From the NCBI GenBank assembly GCA_045539595.1, contig JAZQFQ010000064.1, positions 1-20,708 of the forward strand: DNA of 20,708 bases, given 5' to 3'. Shown here piece by piece: positions 1 through 6,669 of the stretch. The notes below the pieces were generated by a model, which saw only the letters and a program-made list of their open reading frames with translations, had not been told where the DNA came from and ran no database searches. The first letter of the stretch is position 1. Each line of letters starts with the position of its first letter. A program made the position numbers and the translations under genes. The stretch is from SIG701 sp045539595 (lineage in GTDB: Bacteria; Bacillota; Clostridia; Oscillospirales; CAG-272).

Positions 1-109
1 GAAAATCCGAGAAAGCGGTATCGTAGGCTTCCCGGCGGACCAGCTCTGCGGCGCGTGCCATAAGACGGCGGCTTCCGTCATCCAGATGTTTATCGGAAAT
101 GATTTTCAT
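1..109 (-). CDS. ylmH: Probable YlmH-type S4 RNA-binding protein, N-terminal fragment
   Basis: Only the first 36 codons are inside the window; the gene runs off the left edge. The peptide begins MKIISDKHLDDGSRRLMARA and continues to an FSDF segment, which resembles the N-terminus of YlmH-type proteins, where an aromatic-Asp-Phe-Leu segment follows an initial helix. YlmH is a conserved S4-domain RNA-binding protein encoded between ylmG and divIVA in Gram-positive division clusters. Position supports the call: the start codon lies 6 bases after the ylmG stop, and an AGGA-type ribosome site precedes the ATG. The S4 domain itself is not visible, so the name rests mainly on gene order (sepF, ylmG, then this gene). 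Confidence 0.55.
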   Translation of the reverse strand, partial: MKIISDKHLDDGSRRLMARAAELVRREAYDTAFSDF

Positions 110-115
110 AAATCC

Positions 116-382
116 TCACAGAAGAGATTGTAGTACAGACAATAAGATGAACGTAATCAGAAAGGAAATATCAATGGGCATGGCGGCGATGGCGTCGATC
201 CGGTGCAGAAGCGCCCGGACGGGGATGATAAACGGCTCCGTTGCCACGATCAGAAACCGCAGAATGCCGCTTTCCTCCGGCATAAAGAACCAACTCATAA
301 TGGCGCGGATTGTCATCATGGTTTGAATGAGAGAAATCATCCAGAAAGCAAGGGTGGAAAGGAAGTAGAAGAGGATATTCAA
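116..382 (-). CDS. ylmG: YggT/YlmG family membrane protein (TTG start)
   Basis: This is an 88-residue integral membrane protein of the YggT family, which sits next to sepF in Gram-positive bacteria and is linked to division and envelope assembly; its biochemical role is not established. Two hydrophobic helices are visible, at about residues 3-27 and 66-86. Between them is the family-typical stretch with Arg-Ala-Ile-Met-Ser-Trp and Pro-Phe-Ile-Ile-Pro-Val-Arg. The frame is open further upstream, but the TTG at 382-380 is preferred: it has an AAAGGAGA site five bases upstream and gives the usual family length, while the upstream extension covers the leader hairpins. The gene is separated from sepF by a terminator and its own leader, so it may be controlled separately from sepF. 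Confidence 0.85.
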   Translation of the reverse strand: MNILFYFLSTLAFWMISLIQTMMTIRAIMSWFFMPEESGILRFLIVATEPFIIPVRALLHRIDAIAAMPIDISFLITFILLSVLQSLL

Positions 383-410
383 GGAAATCTCCTTTCGGGT
401 GGGTAGCAGG

Positions 411-463
411 ATGATAAAAATCCCGCATATCGGCATGCGGGCAGCATTACTCATGCTGCCCGC
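411..463 (-). promoter_or_regulatory. Overlapping hairpins in the ylmG leader (candidate attenuator)
   Basis: In the minus-strand transcript two perfect hairpins share sequence. The upstream one pairs 463-453 with 447-437 (11 bp, 5-nt loop). The downstream one pairs 441-435 with 428-422 (7 bp, 6-nt loop) and is followed by ATTTTTATC, as in an intrinsic terminator. They overlap at 437-441, so forming the first would block the second. This is an antiterminator/terminator-type layout 30-80 bases before the ylmG start. No known riboswitch or T-box core was recognised. Confidence 0.5.
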
Positions 464-496
464 CGTCATTGTTTTGTATTTATCGAAAATCGGCAC

Positions 497-533
497 AAAA
501 ACAGAAGGCAACGGAAGCTGCCTTTGTTTTTAT
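497..533 (-). terminator. Intrinsic terminator after sepF
   Basis: A stem of AAGGCA with TGCCTT (505-510 with 519-524) and an 8-nt loop is extended by an A-rich/T-rich pairing on both sides. On the minus strand it is followed by CTGTTTTTG. It lies 15 bases after the sepF stop codon. The flanking A- and T-tracts would allow it to act in both directions. Confidence 0.7.
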
Positions 534-547
534 GGGCAGAGAATCAA

Positions 548-1069
548 TTAAAATTCGCTGTTCTCCATGCCGGTGTTTTCTTCCTCGCGCTGTTCAGCAC
601 GCTGACGCTTGTCGCGGAGCTGTGCATCGCCCACATCCACATTGCTGGGAGTGATAACGTATGCGTTGGACGCGATCTTCTTCAAAGAACCGCCGATGGA
701 ATAAGCCACGCCGGACAGGAAGTCGATCAGACGGCGAGCGGTTTCCTTGTTGGTGTTCTCCAGATTGAGAACGACCGTGCGCTTATTCAGAAGATGATCG
801 GCGATCTGAGGAACGCTGTCGAAGTGCTGAGGCTTAACCACCTTCAGCTCCAGTGCGGTGCCGGACAGGCTGATGCCGCTGCTCATCTGAGACAGGCCGC
901 TCATGCCCATGCCCTGTGCGCCCATAGGATCCGCTGCGTTCTGCGCGTTCTGCGCACCGGGGATCTCTTCGTCACCGTCGAACTCCTTGTAGTAATCGTC
1001 CTCGTAATCGTCGTAGTCGTAGCTGTTGTCTGTGCCGATGCCTTTCTTAATTCTGTCCATGAGTCCCAT
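548..1069 (-). CDS. sepF: Cell division protein SepF
   Basis: SepF is a cytoplasmic membrane-associated protein that binds the FtsZ C-terminus and helps tether and arrange the Z ring. The 173-residue product has the expected three parts. It starts with a short amphipathic membrane-targeting segment, MGLMDRIKKGIG. An acidic, Tyr/Asp-rich linker follows at about 14-40, then a Gly/Met/Ala-rich low-complexity stretch. The conserved SepF fold begins near residue 75 (KVVKPQHFDSVPQIADHLL) and runs through a segment containing RRLIDFLSGVAYSIGGSLKK, ending with ITPSNVDV. A charged tail of about 30 residues follows. The ATG has a GGGGAGG site eight bases upstream. It lies 60 bases after ylmE and is followed by a terminator. 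Confidence 0.96.
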   Translation of the reverse strand: MGLMDRIKKGIGTDNSYDYDDYEDDYYKEFDGDEEIPGAQNAQNAADPMGAQGMGMSGLSQMSSGISLSGTALELKVVKPQHFDSVPQIADHLLNKRTVVLNLENTNKETARRLIDFLSGVAYSIGGSLKKIASNAYVITPSNVDVGDAQLRDKRQRAEQREEENTGMENSEF

Positions 1070-1129
1070 TATTTAAACCTCCCCAACGTGAAAGTAGTAT
1101 TTTTTATTTCCTTGCCATGTATACCGGGA

Positions 1130-1837
1130 TCAGCGGTGCCCGAAGATCGCCTGGCCGACGCGCACCTCGGTGGCGCCTTCCTCGATGGCGATGGCATAGG
1201 TACTGCTCATACCCATAGATAAAACAGGCTCTATTATATTATGCGTGTTTTTTTCGAAAATGTCAATAAAAATCTCGTAAGTTTCTCTAAAATATTTGCG
1301 AGAATCTTCTATTTGGGCACAAACGGGGGCCATTGTCATCAGTCCGCGGACCCGGATGCCCTCCAGTGCCCCGAAATCCCGCACGGCATCCCGTACCGCC
1401 TCGGGCAGGACACCGCCCTTGTTTTCCTCCCGACCGCTGTTCACCTCCACCAGAATGTCCGTTACGATCCCGAGAGCGGTACTGCGGCGGCTGATCTCCT
1501 GTGCCAGGCGGAGGGAATCCACACTTTCAATCATGGAGACGCGGCCCACCACCTGCTTTACCTTGTTGGTTTGCAGATGGCCGATGAAATGCTGCTCGAT
1601 TTTGCCCTCCAAAGCCGGGTATTTGTCGATGAGCTCCACCGCGCGGTTTTCACCGATCAGATCCAGTCCCAGATGCTCGGCCGCAAAAAGGATCTCCTCC
1701 GGCGGCACCGTCTTGGTGGCCGCCAGCAGGCGGACCGGACCGTGGCCCACGCGGCGGCGGGCCAGGGCATTTTCCATATTTTCCCGCACGCGGCGGTAGT
1801 TTTCTGCGATGTGTTCGAATTGCTTGTAGTTTTCCAT
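1130..1837 (-). CDS. ylmE: YggS/YlmE family PLP-binding homeostasis protein
   Basis: This 235-residue single-domain PLP-binding protein belongs to the YggS/YlmE/PROSC family. The family resembles the alanine racemase N-terminal barrel but has no known enzymatic activity and maintains pyridoxal-phosphate and amino-acid balance. The PLP lysine is Lys42 in the motif LLAATKTV. Other family signatures are a HFIGHLQTNK segment near 85, a D-I-L-V-E-V-N segment in the middle, and the C-terminal SMGMSSTYAIAIEEGATEVRVG block with phosphate-binding residues. Length is normal. The start is three bases after the stop of the upstream membrane protein and has only a weak ribosome site, so translational coupling is likely. 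It lies between alr and sepF, both functionally close to PLP use and the cell wall. Confidence 0.94.
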   Translation of the reverse strand: MENYKQFEHIAENYRRVRENMENALARRRVGHGPVRLLAATKTVPPEEILFAAEHLGLDLIGENRAVELIDKYPALEGKIEQHFIGHLQTNKVKQVVGRVSMIESVDSLRLAQEISRRSTALGIVTDILVEVNSGREENKGGVLPEAVRDAVRDFGALEGIRVRGLMTMAPVCAQIEDSRKYFRETYEIFIDIFEKNTHNIIEPVLSMGMSSTYAIAIEEGATEVRVGQAIFGHR

Positions 1838-1840
1838 GCC

Positions 1841-3076
1841 TTATGATAATACGCGGCCGTCGTACAGCCCGCGTCCCTTCGTGATAACCATATCGTTTTG
1901 CTTCAGCCACTGGTGTCCCTCGGGGGGATCCGCCTCCGGATTCATCTCCGCCAGACACCAATCCTCATTTTCCAGAAGGATGTTCACCGCCCGATAGTAC
2001 ACGGTACTGCCGTAGCGGATGAATACACCCGTAACGCCATCCTGTGCCCGCAAAGCGGAGGCGGGAATGCGCAGCCCGGTGCATTCCTCATACAGAATGG
2101 ATACCGGTTGGGAGCGGGTGAATGTGAAATCTGTGGGGAGGGAATCGCCGCGGAAGACAAGCAGGGCCTGTCCATCCTCCTCGACGACGCGCACAAGCTT
2201 CATAAGAAGCGTTTTATCCTCGTTGTAGGGGAAGGTGACGGGATACATATTTCCCACAGTCAAAGACCGTCCCGTGTCCCGATTCGCCACGCCTGCCGCG
2301 TACCAGATGTAATCCGTCGCCAGTTTGCCGACGGTGGCGGCTGTGGCAGGCTCGGTGCGGATCAGATCGCGGAATTCGCTCAGCGTCATATTCTCCGCCC
2401 GCTCTGCGGTAAAGGAGTTTTCGTATCCGTCACAGGCGGAATAGTAGTATCCGCTCCGGGGCGAGGTGATCTGCTGCCGGCGGGTGCCGAGGGAGCGGGT
2501 CAGGGAAGACTTCTCCGTCCGCAGCCGTTCAATGGCTCCGCTTACATCGGCACCGGATCCCGTCAGGGATGCCCGGCGGTTCCATTCGGAGATCAGGGAT
2601 GCCCGCAGGGACAGCACGCTGCCCCCGTCCCCCCGCCGTCCGGCAGAGGCGATGTTTTCCACAATATCGTAGATTTCCCCATCGATGGAGGCGGTGTCCC
2701 GCACGGACAGGGTGCTGTTCTGGATTTGCTCCAGCACGGCGAGCTGCTGTTCCAGCCCGGCGATCTGCGCTGCCACATCGGGGGAGGAGATGTCGTACAG
2801 GGAAGCGACTGCCCGACCGATGCCCACCCGCTCGCCGTCCGATACATCGGGGACACAACTGCCGCCGCTGACGGAGGCGGTGAGGGGGATTTCATCCCGG
2901 AAAATATATACATCCATGTCCAGCGCGGTGCCTACCGTGGCCACCGTGGCCGGCTCGGACTCGGTCTTCTGGGTAAGGCCGTAGAACAGATGGTACCCGA
3001 TGTACAGAATCAGCCCCAGCGACAGGGCAACGGACAGCACATACAGGCCCACTTGCCGAAGATATTTTTTATCCAT
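1841..3076 (-). CDS. HlyD-like single-pass membrane protein
   Basis: This 411-residue protein has a short cytoplasmic N-terminus, one membrane helix at about 8-30 and a large extracytoplasmic part. The layout is that of HlyD-type adaptors. After an N-terminal beta segment containing ATVATVGTALDMDVYIFRDE there is a lipoyl-like half motif around residues 65-95. A helical hairpin follows (about 100-195) with GLEQQLAVLEQIQ and an Arg/Ser-rich arm. A second lipoyl-like half begins at ITSPRSGYYY, and beta-rich material ends in ITKGRGLYDGRVLS. Related proteins occur in clostridial division clusters next to ylmE and sepF. No ABC or RND partner is encoded nearby, so a classical efflux role is not supported here. 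The ATG lacks a close Shine-Dalgarno site; a hairpin lies between a GGAAAGG upstream and the start. Confidence 0.75.
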   Translation of the reverse strand: MDKKYLRQVGLYVLSVALSLGLILYIGYHLFYGLTQKTESEPATVATVGTALDMDVYIFRDEIPLTASVSGGSCVPDVSDGERVGIGRAVASLYDISSPDVAAQIAGLEQQLAVLEQIQNSTLSVRDTASIDGEIYDIVENIASAGRRGDGGSVLSLRASLISEWNRRASLTGSGADVSGAIERLRTEKSSLTRSLGTRRQQITSPRSGYYYSACDGYENSFTAERAENMTLSEFRDLIRTEPATAATVGKLATDYIWYAAGVANRDTGRSLTVGNMYPVTFPYNEDKTLLMKLVRVVEEDGQALLVFRGDSLPTDFTFTRSQPVSILYEECTGLRIPASALRAQDGVTGVFIRYGSTVYYRAVNILLENEDWCLAEMNPEADPPEGHQWLKQNDMVITKGRGLYDGRVLS

Positions 3077-3110
3077 GTTTTTGATTCGGCCAGAGGCCGG
3101 AACCTTTCCG

Positions 3111-4283
3111 TTATCGTTGTGTGTTTACGGGAATGCGGGGAACCCGCGGGGTGAGAATACAGGTGATCTCGTAGTTGATGGTGGAGCCGATGCGGGCCAG
3201 GGCCTCGATCATGCTTCCGTCATCGCCGCCGAACAGCGTGACGATATCGCCGGGCTGTACATCGGCTTCGCCGATGTCGATCATGCATTGGTCCATGCAG
3301 ATCCGTCCCACCACGGGGGCAAGGGTGCCGTCCGCCAACTTCACCGATGCACCGGCGAAGGCGCGGACAAAGCCGTCCGCGTATCCCACGGGGATAGTGG
3401 CAATGCGCATATCCCGCTCTGCGGTGAACGCGGCGCCGTAGCTGACGGATTCGCCGGCCCGCAGGGTGTGGATGTGGGCAATACGGGTTTTCAGCGAGAG
3501 AACGGGAGTGAAGTCCGGAAGAATCGTGCCGTCGGGGGACATACCGTAGAGGAGAATACCCGTGCGCACGCCGTCTTTGTATCCGCGGGGCAGATGGAGT
3601 GCCGCCGCACTGTTGCAGCAGTGCAGCATGGGCGGGCAGATCCCTTTTTCCTTCAGAAGGGCTTCCACCGCCTCAAAGCGGGCCAACTGCCGCGCTGTCA
3701 ATCCACCCTCGCCCCGATCCTCATCCGCCGTGGCGAAGTGGGTGAACATGCCCTCGTTTTTCAGATGGGGCAGATCCAGTACCGCGGCGATCTGCTGTAC
3801 GGCCAGGGCCGCGTCCGCACCGTCAAAGCCGAGGCGGTTCATGCCCGTGTCCAGCTTGATGTGGGTGCGCAGTACCGCCGTGCGGGGCAGAATCCCCGAT
3901 GCCTTCAGGCGTGCCATCTCCCGGGACATGGCACCGGCGTACTCGGGGGAGAAAATGGTCTGGATGATGCCCTGGCGCACCAGGGTTTCCGCATCCTCAG
4001 GCAGGGAGTATCCCAGAATGATGATGTCCGCATCCCGGCCTACGGTTTCCCGAAGCAGCACAGCCTCATACAGGCAGGATACGGCGAAAAAGCCGCACCC
4101 CTCCTCCACGAGAGTCTGTGCGACGATATCCGCCCCGTGGCCGTAGGCGTTGGCCTTTACCGCCGCGATGATGCGGCAGTCCGGCGATGCCTTGTGCACA
4201 TGGGATGCGATTTGGCGGTAATTGCGGCGCAGAGCCGCCACATCGATTTCCGCCCAGGTTTTGTATTTTCCGTATCCGTTCAT
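3111..4283 (-). CDS. alr: Alanine racemase
   Basis: This PLP-dependent cytoplasmic enzyme interconverts L- and D-alanine and supplies D-Ala for peptidoglycan. The 390-residue product has the complete two-domain structure. The PLP lysine is Lys43 in IIAAVKANAYGHGA. The substrate-binding region has RTHIKLDTGMNRLG near the middle. The catalytic tyrosine is Tyr282 in ESVSYGAAF, in the C-terminal domain, followed by IPVGYADG and VGRICMDQCMID. The reading frame extends upstream to 4484, but the ATG at 4283 is preferred: AAAGGAC lies eight bases before it, family similarity begins at KTWAEIDVAAL, and the extension would overlap the preceding gene. It lies 28 bases after a lipoprotein gene. Confidence 0.96.
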   Translation of the reverse strand: MNGYGKYKTWAEIDVAALRRNYRQIASHVHKASPDCRIIAAVKANAYGHGADIVAQTLVEEGCGFFAVSCLYEAVLLRETVGRDADIIILGYSLPEDAETLVRQGIIQTIFSPEYAGAMSREMARLKASGILPRTAVLRTHIKLDTGMNRLGFDGADAALAVQQIAAVLDLPHLKNEGMFTHFATADEDRGEGGLTARQLARFEAVEALLKEKGICPPMLHCCNSAAALHLPRGYKDGVRTGILLYGMSPDGTILPDFTPVLSLKTRIAHIHTLRAGESVSYGAAFTAERDMRIATIPVGYADGFVRAFAGASVKLADGTLAPVVGRICMDQCMIDIGEADVQPGDIVTLFGGDDGSMIEALARIGSTINYEITCILTPRVPRIPVNTQR

Positions 4284-4311
4284 AATGGGATGTCCTTTAT
4301 GTAATAGTAAC

Positions 4312-4821
4312 TCAGCCATCGCCGCACCGAATGTCCGATACGCCATAGCGGGTGGTGATGCCGTCCATGATTTGCTCAAAAAATGCGGGAAGTCCGTCCG
4401 GACGAAGTCCCACCGTGTATTCGGCGGTGTCCGTGCGGAAACGGGCGCAGGTGATCCCCTCGGGATCATCCCCCGCGGCCTCAATCCCGATGAGTTGATC
4501 CTCCCGCAGACGGAACAGATCCATCATACGCACACAGCCGCCGCTCATGGCTTCGCTGACGGGAATGTGCAGATCTCCCAGCGATACCTCGCCGGCCGCA
4601 TCCGTGATCGTAAAGGTGATCCCGGCGACCGAAGCGGGGGCAAGAATTTCGGCGGTGAATCCGCCGGGGATCGGCGTGATCCGCCAGGTGGTGTCCCCCT
4701 GCTGCAGGGTGACTTCCGTAAACACATCCTGGTACCAGAGCAGAGGACGGGCGTTTTTCGGCGTACAGCCGGGGAGCAGAAGAAACAGTACCGACAAAAG
4801 GGCAATCAGCCGACGGCGCAT
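4312..4821 (-). CDS. Small predicted lipoprotein, unknown function
   Basis: The product is 169 residues with a clear lipoprotein signal: MRRRLIALLSVLFLLLPGC, with a lipobox-like LLPGC and a cysteine at residue 19. The remaining 150 residues are soluble, beta-rich and extracytoplasmic, with no motif I recognise. The start is decided by an almost complete anti-Shine-Dalgarno match, GGAGGTGATCCC, immediately before the ATG; an in-frame ATG ten codons upstream lacks this. It lies between an unknown membrane protein and alr on one apparent transcript, which suggests an envelope role, but nothing more specific can be said. Similar small lipoproteins next to alr occur in Clostridia as far as I know, without a defined function. 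Confidence 0.75.
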   Translation of the reverse strand: MRRRLIALLSVLFLLLPGCTPKNARPLLWYQDVFTEVTLQQGDTTWRITPIPGGFTAEILAPASVAGITFTITDAAGEVSLGDLHIPVSEAMSGGCVRMMDLFRLREDQLIGIEAAGDDPEGITCARFRTDTAEYTVGLRPDGLPAFFEQIMDGITTRYGVSDIRCGDG

Positions 4822-4881
4822 GGGATCACCTCCGATATGCATTTGGTGCATTGTATGACGGAGGCGGTGCCGATATGCCGA

Positions 4882-5424
4882 TCAGTAGCGGAGAGAGGTG
4901 CTCATTACCGTGGCGGTGCTGTTGTAATAGCGGAAGGATTTCAGGGTGCGGGAGGTGGCCTCAAAATAGACCGCGCAGGTTTTGCCCGCGTCGTTTTTAT
5001 AGGTGAAATAGTAGGAGTCGGGACTCTTTTTCGATCCGCGGAAGTCGTGGGTCAGAATCGCCTGGGTGTAGTCGCTTTCGTGAGTGCGATCCATGGGCGC
5101 AATGGCCAGCATATCCTTGATTTTGCACTCGAATTTCTTTTTGCGGCTGCGATTGCCGTAGATATCGGAGAAGGTGATGGTGCCGGAGACGATCTGATAT
5201 TCGTGATCCACCGCGGCAAATCGCCAGGTAAAGAACACCAGCATACAGATAAACAGCGGAAGCAGGGAAATCAGCATGACGATCTTCAGATACGTGGTGA
5301 AAAACAGAAAGTACGCTGCAGCGAACAGCACATAGCCGGTGATGAGCAAAATGCGCAGAAGGAGATTTTTTCCCTCCGCTTTCTGCGCCACGGCATATTC
5401 TGCGTAATTGATGGATTCGTTCAT
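4882..5424 (-). CDS. Two-helix membrane protein, unknown function
   Basis: This 180-residue protein has a charged N-terminus (MNESINYAEYAVAQKAEGKN), two adjacent membrane helices at about 22-45 and 48-68, and a soluble cytoplasmic domain from about 70 to 180. The soluble part begins FAAVDHEYQIVSGTITFSDI and contains a basic RSRKKK patch. It resembles bacterial PH-like or DUF-type modules in which a strand-rich domain follows a two-helix hairpin, but I cannot name the family with confidence. It is the first gene of the minus-strand unit leading to alr. It has an extended -10 promoter and a GGAG site eight bases before its ATG. Stop to the next gene's start is 60 bases. Confidence 0.75.
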   Translation of the reverse strand: MNESINYAEYAVAQKAEGKNLLLRILLITGYVLFAAAYFLFFTTYLKIVMLISLLPLFICMLVFFTWRFAAVDHEYQIVSGTITFSDIYGNRSRKKKFECKIKDMLAIAPMDRTHESDYTQAILTHDFRGSKKSPDSYYFTYKNDAGKTCAVYFEATSRTLKSFRYYNSTATVMSTSLRY

Positions 5425-5474
5425 GGATAAGGCTCCTTATTTGGTATGGATGACATACGCGCCGTTTTTCTTAC

Positions 5475-5503
5475 ATTATAACATACTGTGCAGAGCAAAT
5501 CAA
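5475..5503 (-). promoter_or_regulatory. Sigma-A type promoter with extended -10
   Basis: On the minus strand there is TTGATT (5503-5498), a 17-base spacer, and TATAAT (5480-5475) preceded by TGT, giving an extended -10. It lies about 50 bases before the two-helix membrane protein and probably drives the unit through alr to sepF. Confidence 0.7.
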
Positions 5504-5525
5504 GGCAGGAGACGGATATGATGTG

Positions 5526-5557
5526 CAAAAAAAGAGAGATCGCGCGGACGCGATCTC
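5526..5557 (-). terminator. Intrinsic terminator after yugP
   Basis: A perfect 9-bp GC-rich stem, GAGATCGCG with CGCGATCTC (5536-5544 with 5549-5557), has a 4-nt loop. On the minus strand it is followed by TCTTTTTTTG. It begins 8 bases after the stop codon of the YugP-type protease. Confidence 0.9.
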
Positions 5558-5565
5558 CCGGAGGG

Positions 5566-6252
5566 TCAGTCTCTTCGTGTGATCCCGATCAGGCGGATCA
5601 ACTGGAGCACGGAGGTGGCCAGTGCAGCCACATAGGTCATGGCGGCGGCGTTCAGCACTTTTCCCGCCCCGGCGATCTCCCTCTCCGATAAAATCCCCTC
5701 GGATGCCATCACCTGCCGCGCCCGGCGGCTGGCGTTGAATTCCACCGGCAGGGTAATCAACTGGAACAATACGCAGATGCCGAAGAGGATGATGCCCGCA
5801 TAGGCCAAAGCCAGCATCCCCCGGGCATAAAAGGACAGAACACTGCCGATCAGCACCAGAGGCACCGCCAGACGGGAGGAAATACTCGTGGCGGGGATGA
5901 TGGCGGCGCGGATGCGGATAGGTGCGTACTGCTTGGCGTACTGGATGGCGTGACCGCATTCGTGAGCGGCTACGCCGATGGCGGCGATGGAGGTGCTGTC
6001 CCGCACCGTGTCGGACAAGCGGATCACTCCCGCCTGGGGATCGAAATGATCCGTCAGATTCCCCGCGATGGATTCAATGCGGATGTGGGACAATCCGTTG
6101 GCATCCAGAATGCGCCGGGCGGCGGCGGATGCCGTAATGCCGGAGGCGGAGTGCACCTTCGCATAGCGGGCATAGGTGGTCTTGACCGCCATGCTGGCGA
6201 TCAGGGTCAGAATCAGCGCCGGGAGAATGTACAGCATATCGTAATACAGCAT
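5566..6252 (-). CDS. yugP: YugP-type zinc-dependent membrane protease
   Basis: This 228-residue integral membrane protein belongs to the YugP (DUF2, neutral zinc metallopeptidase) family; physiological substrates are unknown. The zinc motif is HECGH at residues 97-101 within VAAHECGHAIQYAK. The likely third ligand is the glutamate in LPVEFNASRRA near residue 180. An N-terminal helix covers about 7-25, and two or three further helices follow the motif at about 128-165 and near the C-terminus. The conserved IRLSDTVRDSTSIAAIGVAA stretch leads into the motif. Length is typical. The ATG at 6252 has AAAGGAG five bases upstream. It appears monocistronic, bounded by the structured RNA region upstream and a strong terminator downstream. 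No clear promoter was found. Confidence 0.92.
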   Translation of the reverse strand: MLYYDMLYILPALILTLIASMAVKTTYARYAKVHSASGITASAAARRILDANGLSHIRIESIAGNLTDHFDPQAGVIRLSDTVRDSTSIAAIGVAAHECGHAIQYAKQYAPIRIRAAIIPATSISSRLAVPLVLIGSVLSFYARGMLALAYAGIILFGICVLFQLITLPVEFNASRRARQVMASEGILSEREIAGAGKVLNAAAMTYVAALATSVLQLIRLIGITRRD

Positions 6253-6336
6253 AAGAACTCCTTTCGGTACAGGTATTCTTTCCGGAATGACGGTTGGTTA
6301 TCCGCGCAGGGAGGATAGGTATCTTAATTTGTATCG

Positions 6337-6514
6337 GGAGGGGGAAAAGAACGCATCTCAAACGCCGAAGTTTCTTTTCCCCCTCCTGTGAAGTCAGATA
6401 AATCAATTTGTGAAGCGAACCTCCCCCATTTCTCCTTGGCTTGGCGCAAATTATATGTTTTTCGACGCAGCCAAGGAAGTGAGGGAGGAGCGAGTTTGCA
6501 CATATGCAAACTCG
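6337..6514. repeat. Cluster of three inverted repeats in the yugP-tRNA gap
   Basis: The stretch between the yugP start and the tRNA terminator (6253-6537) has no convincing gene but is strongly structured. First, a perfect 15-bp inverted repeat pairs 6337-6351 with 6372-6386 (GGAGGGGGAAAAGAA and its complement). Second, a two-part inverted repeat pairs 6420-6425 with 6483-6488 and 6434-6441 with 6469-6476 (CCTTGGCT with AGCCAAGG). Third, a perfect 10-bp hairpin with a CATA loop pairs 6491-6500 with 6505-6514. The arrangement suits a MITE/REP-like dispersed element or a structured RNA. Short frames across it look non-coding. Confidence 0.5.
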
Positions 6515-6537
6515 AGGAGGGCATTTGATGATTCTCC

Positions 6538-6576
6538 TGAAAAACCAAAATCCCCCGTCTTTCGACGAGGGATTTT
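6538..6576 (-). terminator. Intrinsic terminator after tRNA-Thr(GGT)
   Basis: On the minus strand the sequence TCCCTCGTC, loop GAAA, GACGGGGGA is followed by TTTTGGTTTTTC, with flanking A- and T-tracts extending the stem. There is one A-C mismatch. It begins directly after the tRNA CCA end. Confidence 0.75.
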
Positions 6577-6577
6577 T

Positions 6578-6653
6578 TGGAGCTGCTACCGGGATTCGGA
6601 CCCGGGACCTCATCCTTACCAAGGATGTGCTCTGCCAGCTGAGCCATAGCAGC
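6578..6653 (-). tRNA. tRNA-Thr(GGT)
   Basis: A 76-nt cloverleaf is read on the minus strand. The acceptor stem is GCTGCTA with TAGCAGC, with discriminator T and an encoded CCA. The D arm contains GGCTCAGCTGGCAGAGC. The anticodon stem is CATCC with GGATG, enclosing the loop TTGGTAA, so the anticodon is GGT and it reads ACC/ACU. The T stem is CCGGG with CCCGG, and its loop is TCCGAAT. Position 55 is therefore C rather than the nearly universal T (pseudouridine in RNA). A consensus promoter and an intrinsic terminator flank it, so it is a single-gene transcription unit. Confidence 0.95.
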
Positions 6654-6669
6654 ACTTACAGCGTGATAT

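Noticed and set aside
383..547. T-box or known riboswitch in the ylmG leader
   Set aside because: No T-box sequence or specifier loop and no familiar riboswitch core could be found; only the two overlapping hairpins are supported.
524..1222. 232-codon plus frame opposite sepF
   Set aside because: It is a shadow of sepF, with a His/Val-rich improbable composition and no ribosome site.
1898..3154. 418-codon open frame on plus, antisense to the HlyD-like gene
   Set aside because: It has no ribosome site or recognisable domain and mirrors a well-supported minus-strand gene; long antisense frames are expected at this base composition.
3000..4304. 434-codon open frame on plus, antisense to alr
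   Set aside because: alr has a complete active site on the minus strand; the plus frame has no family similarity and no start signals.
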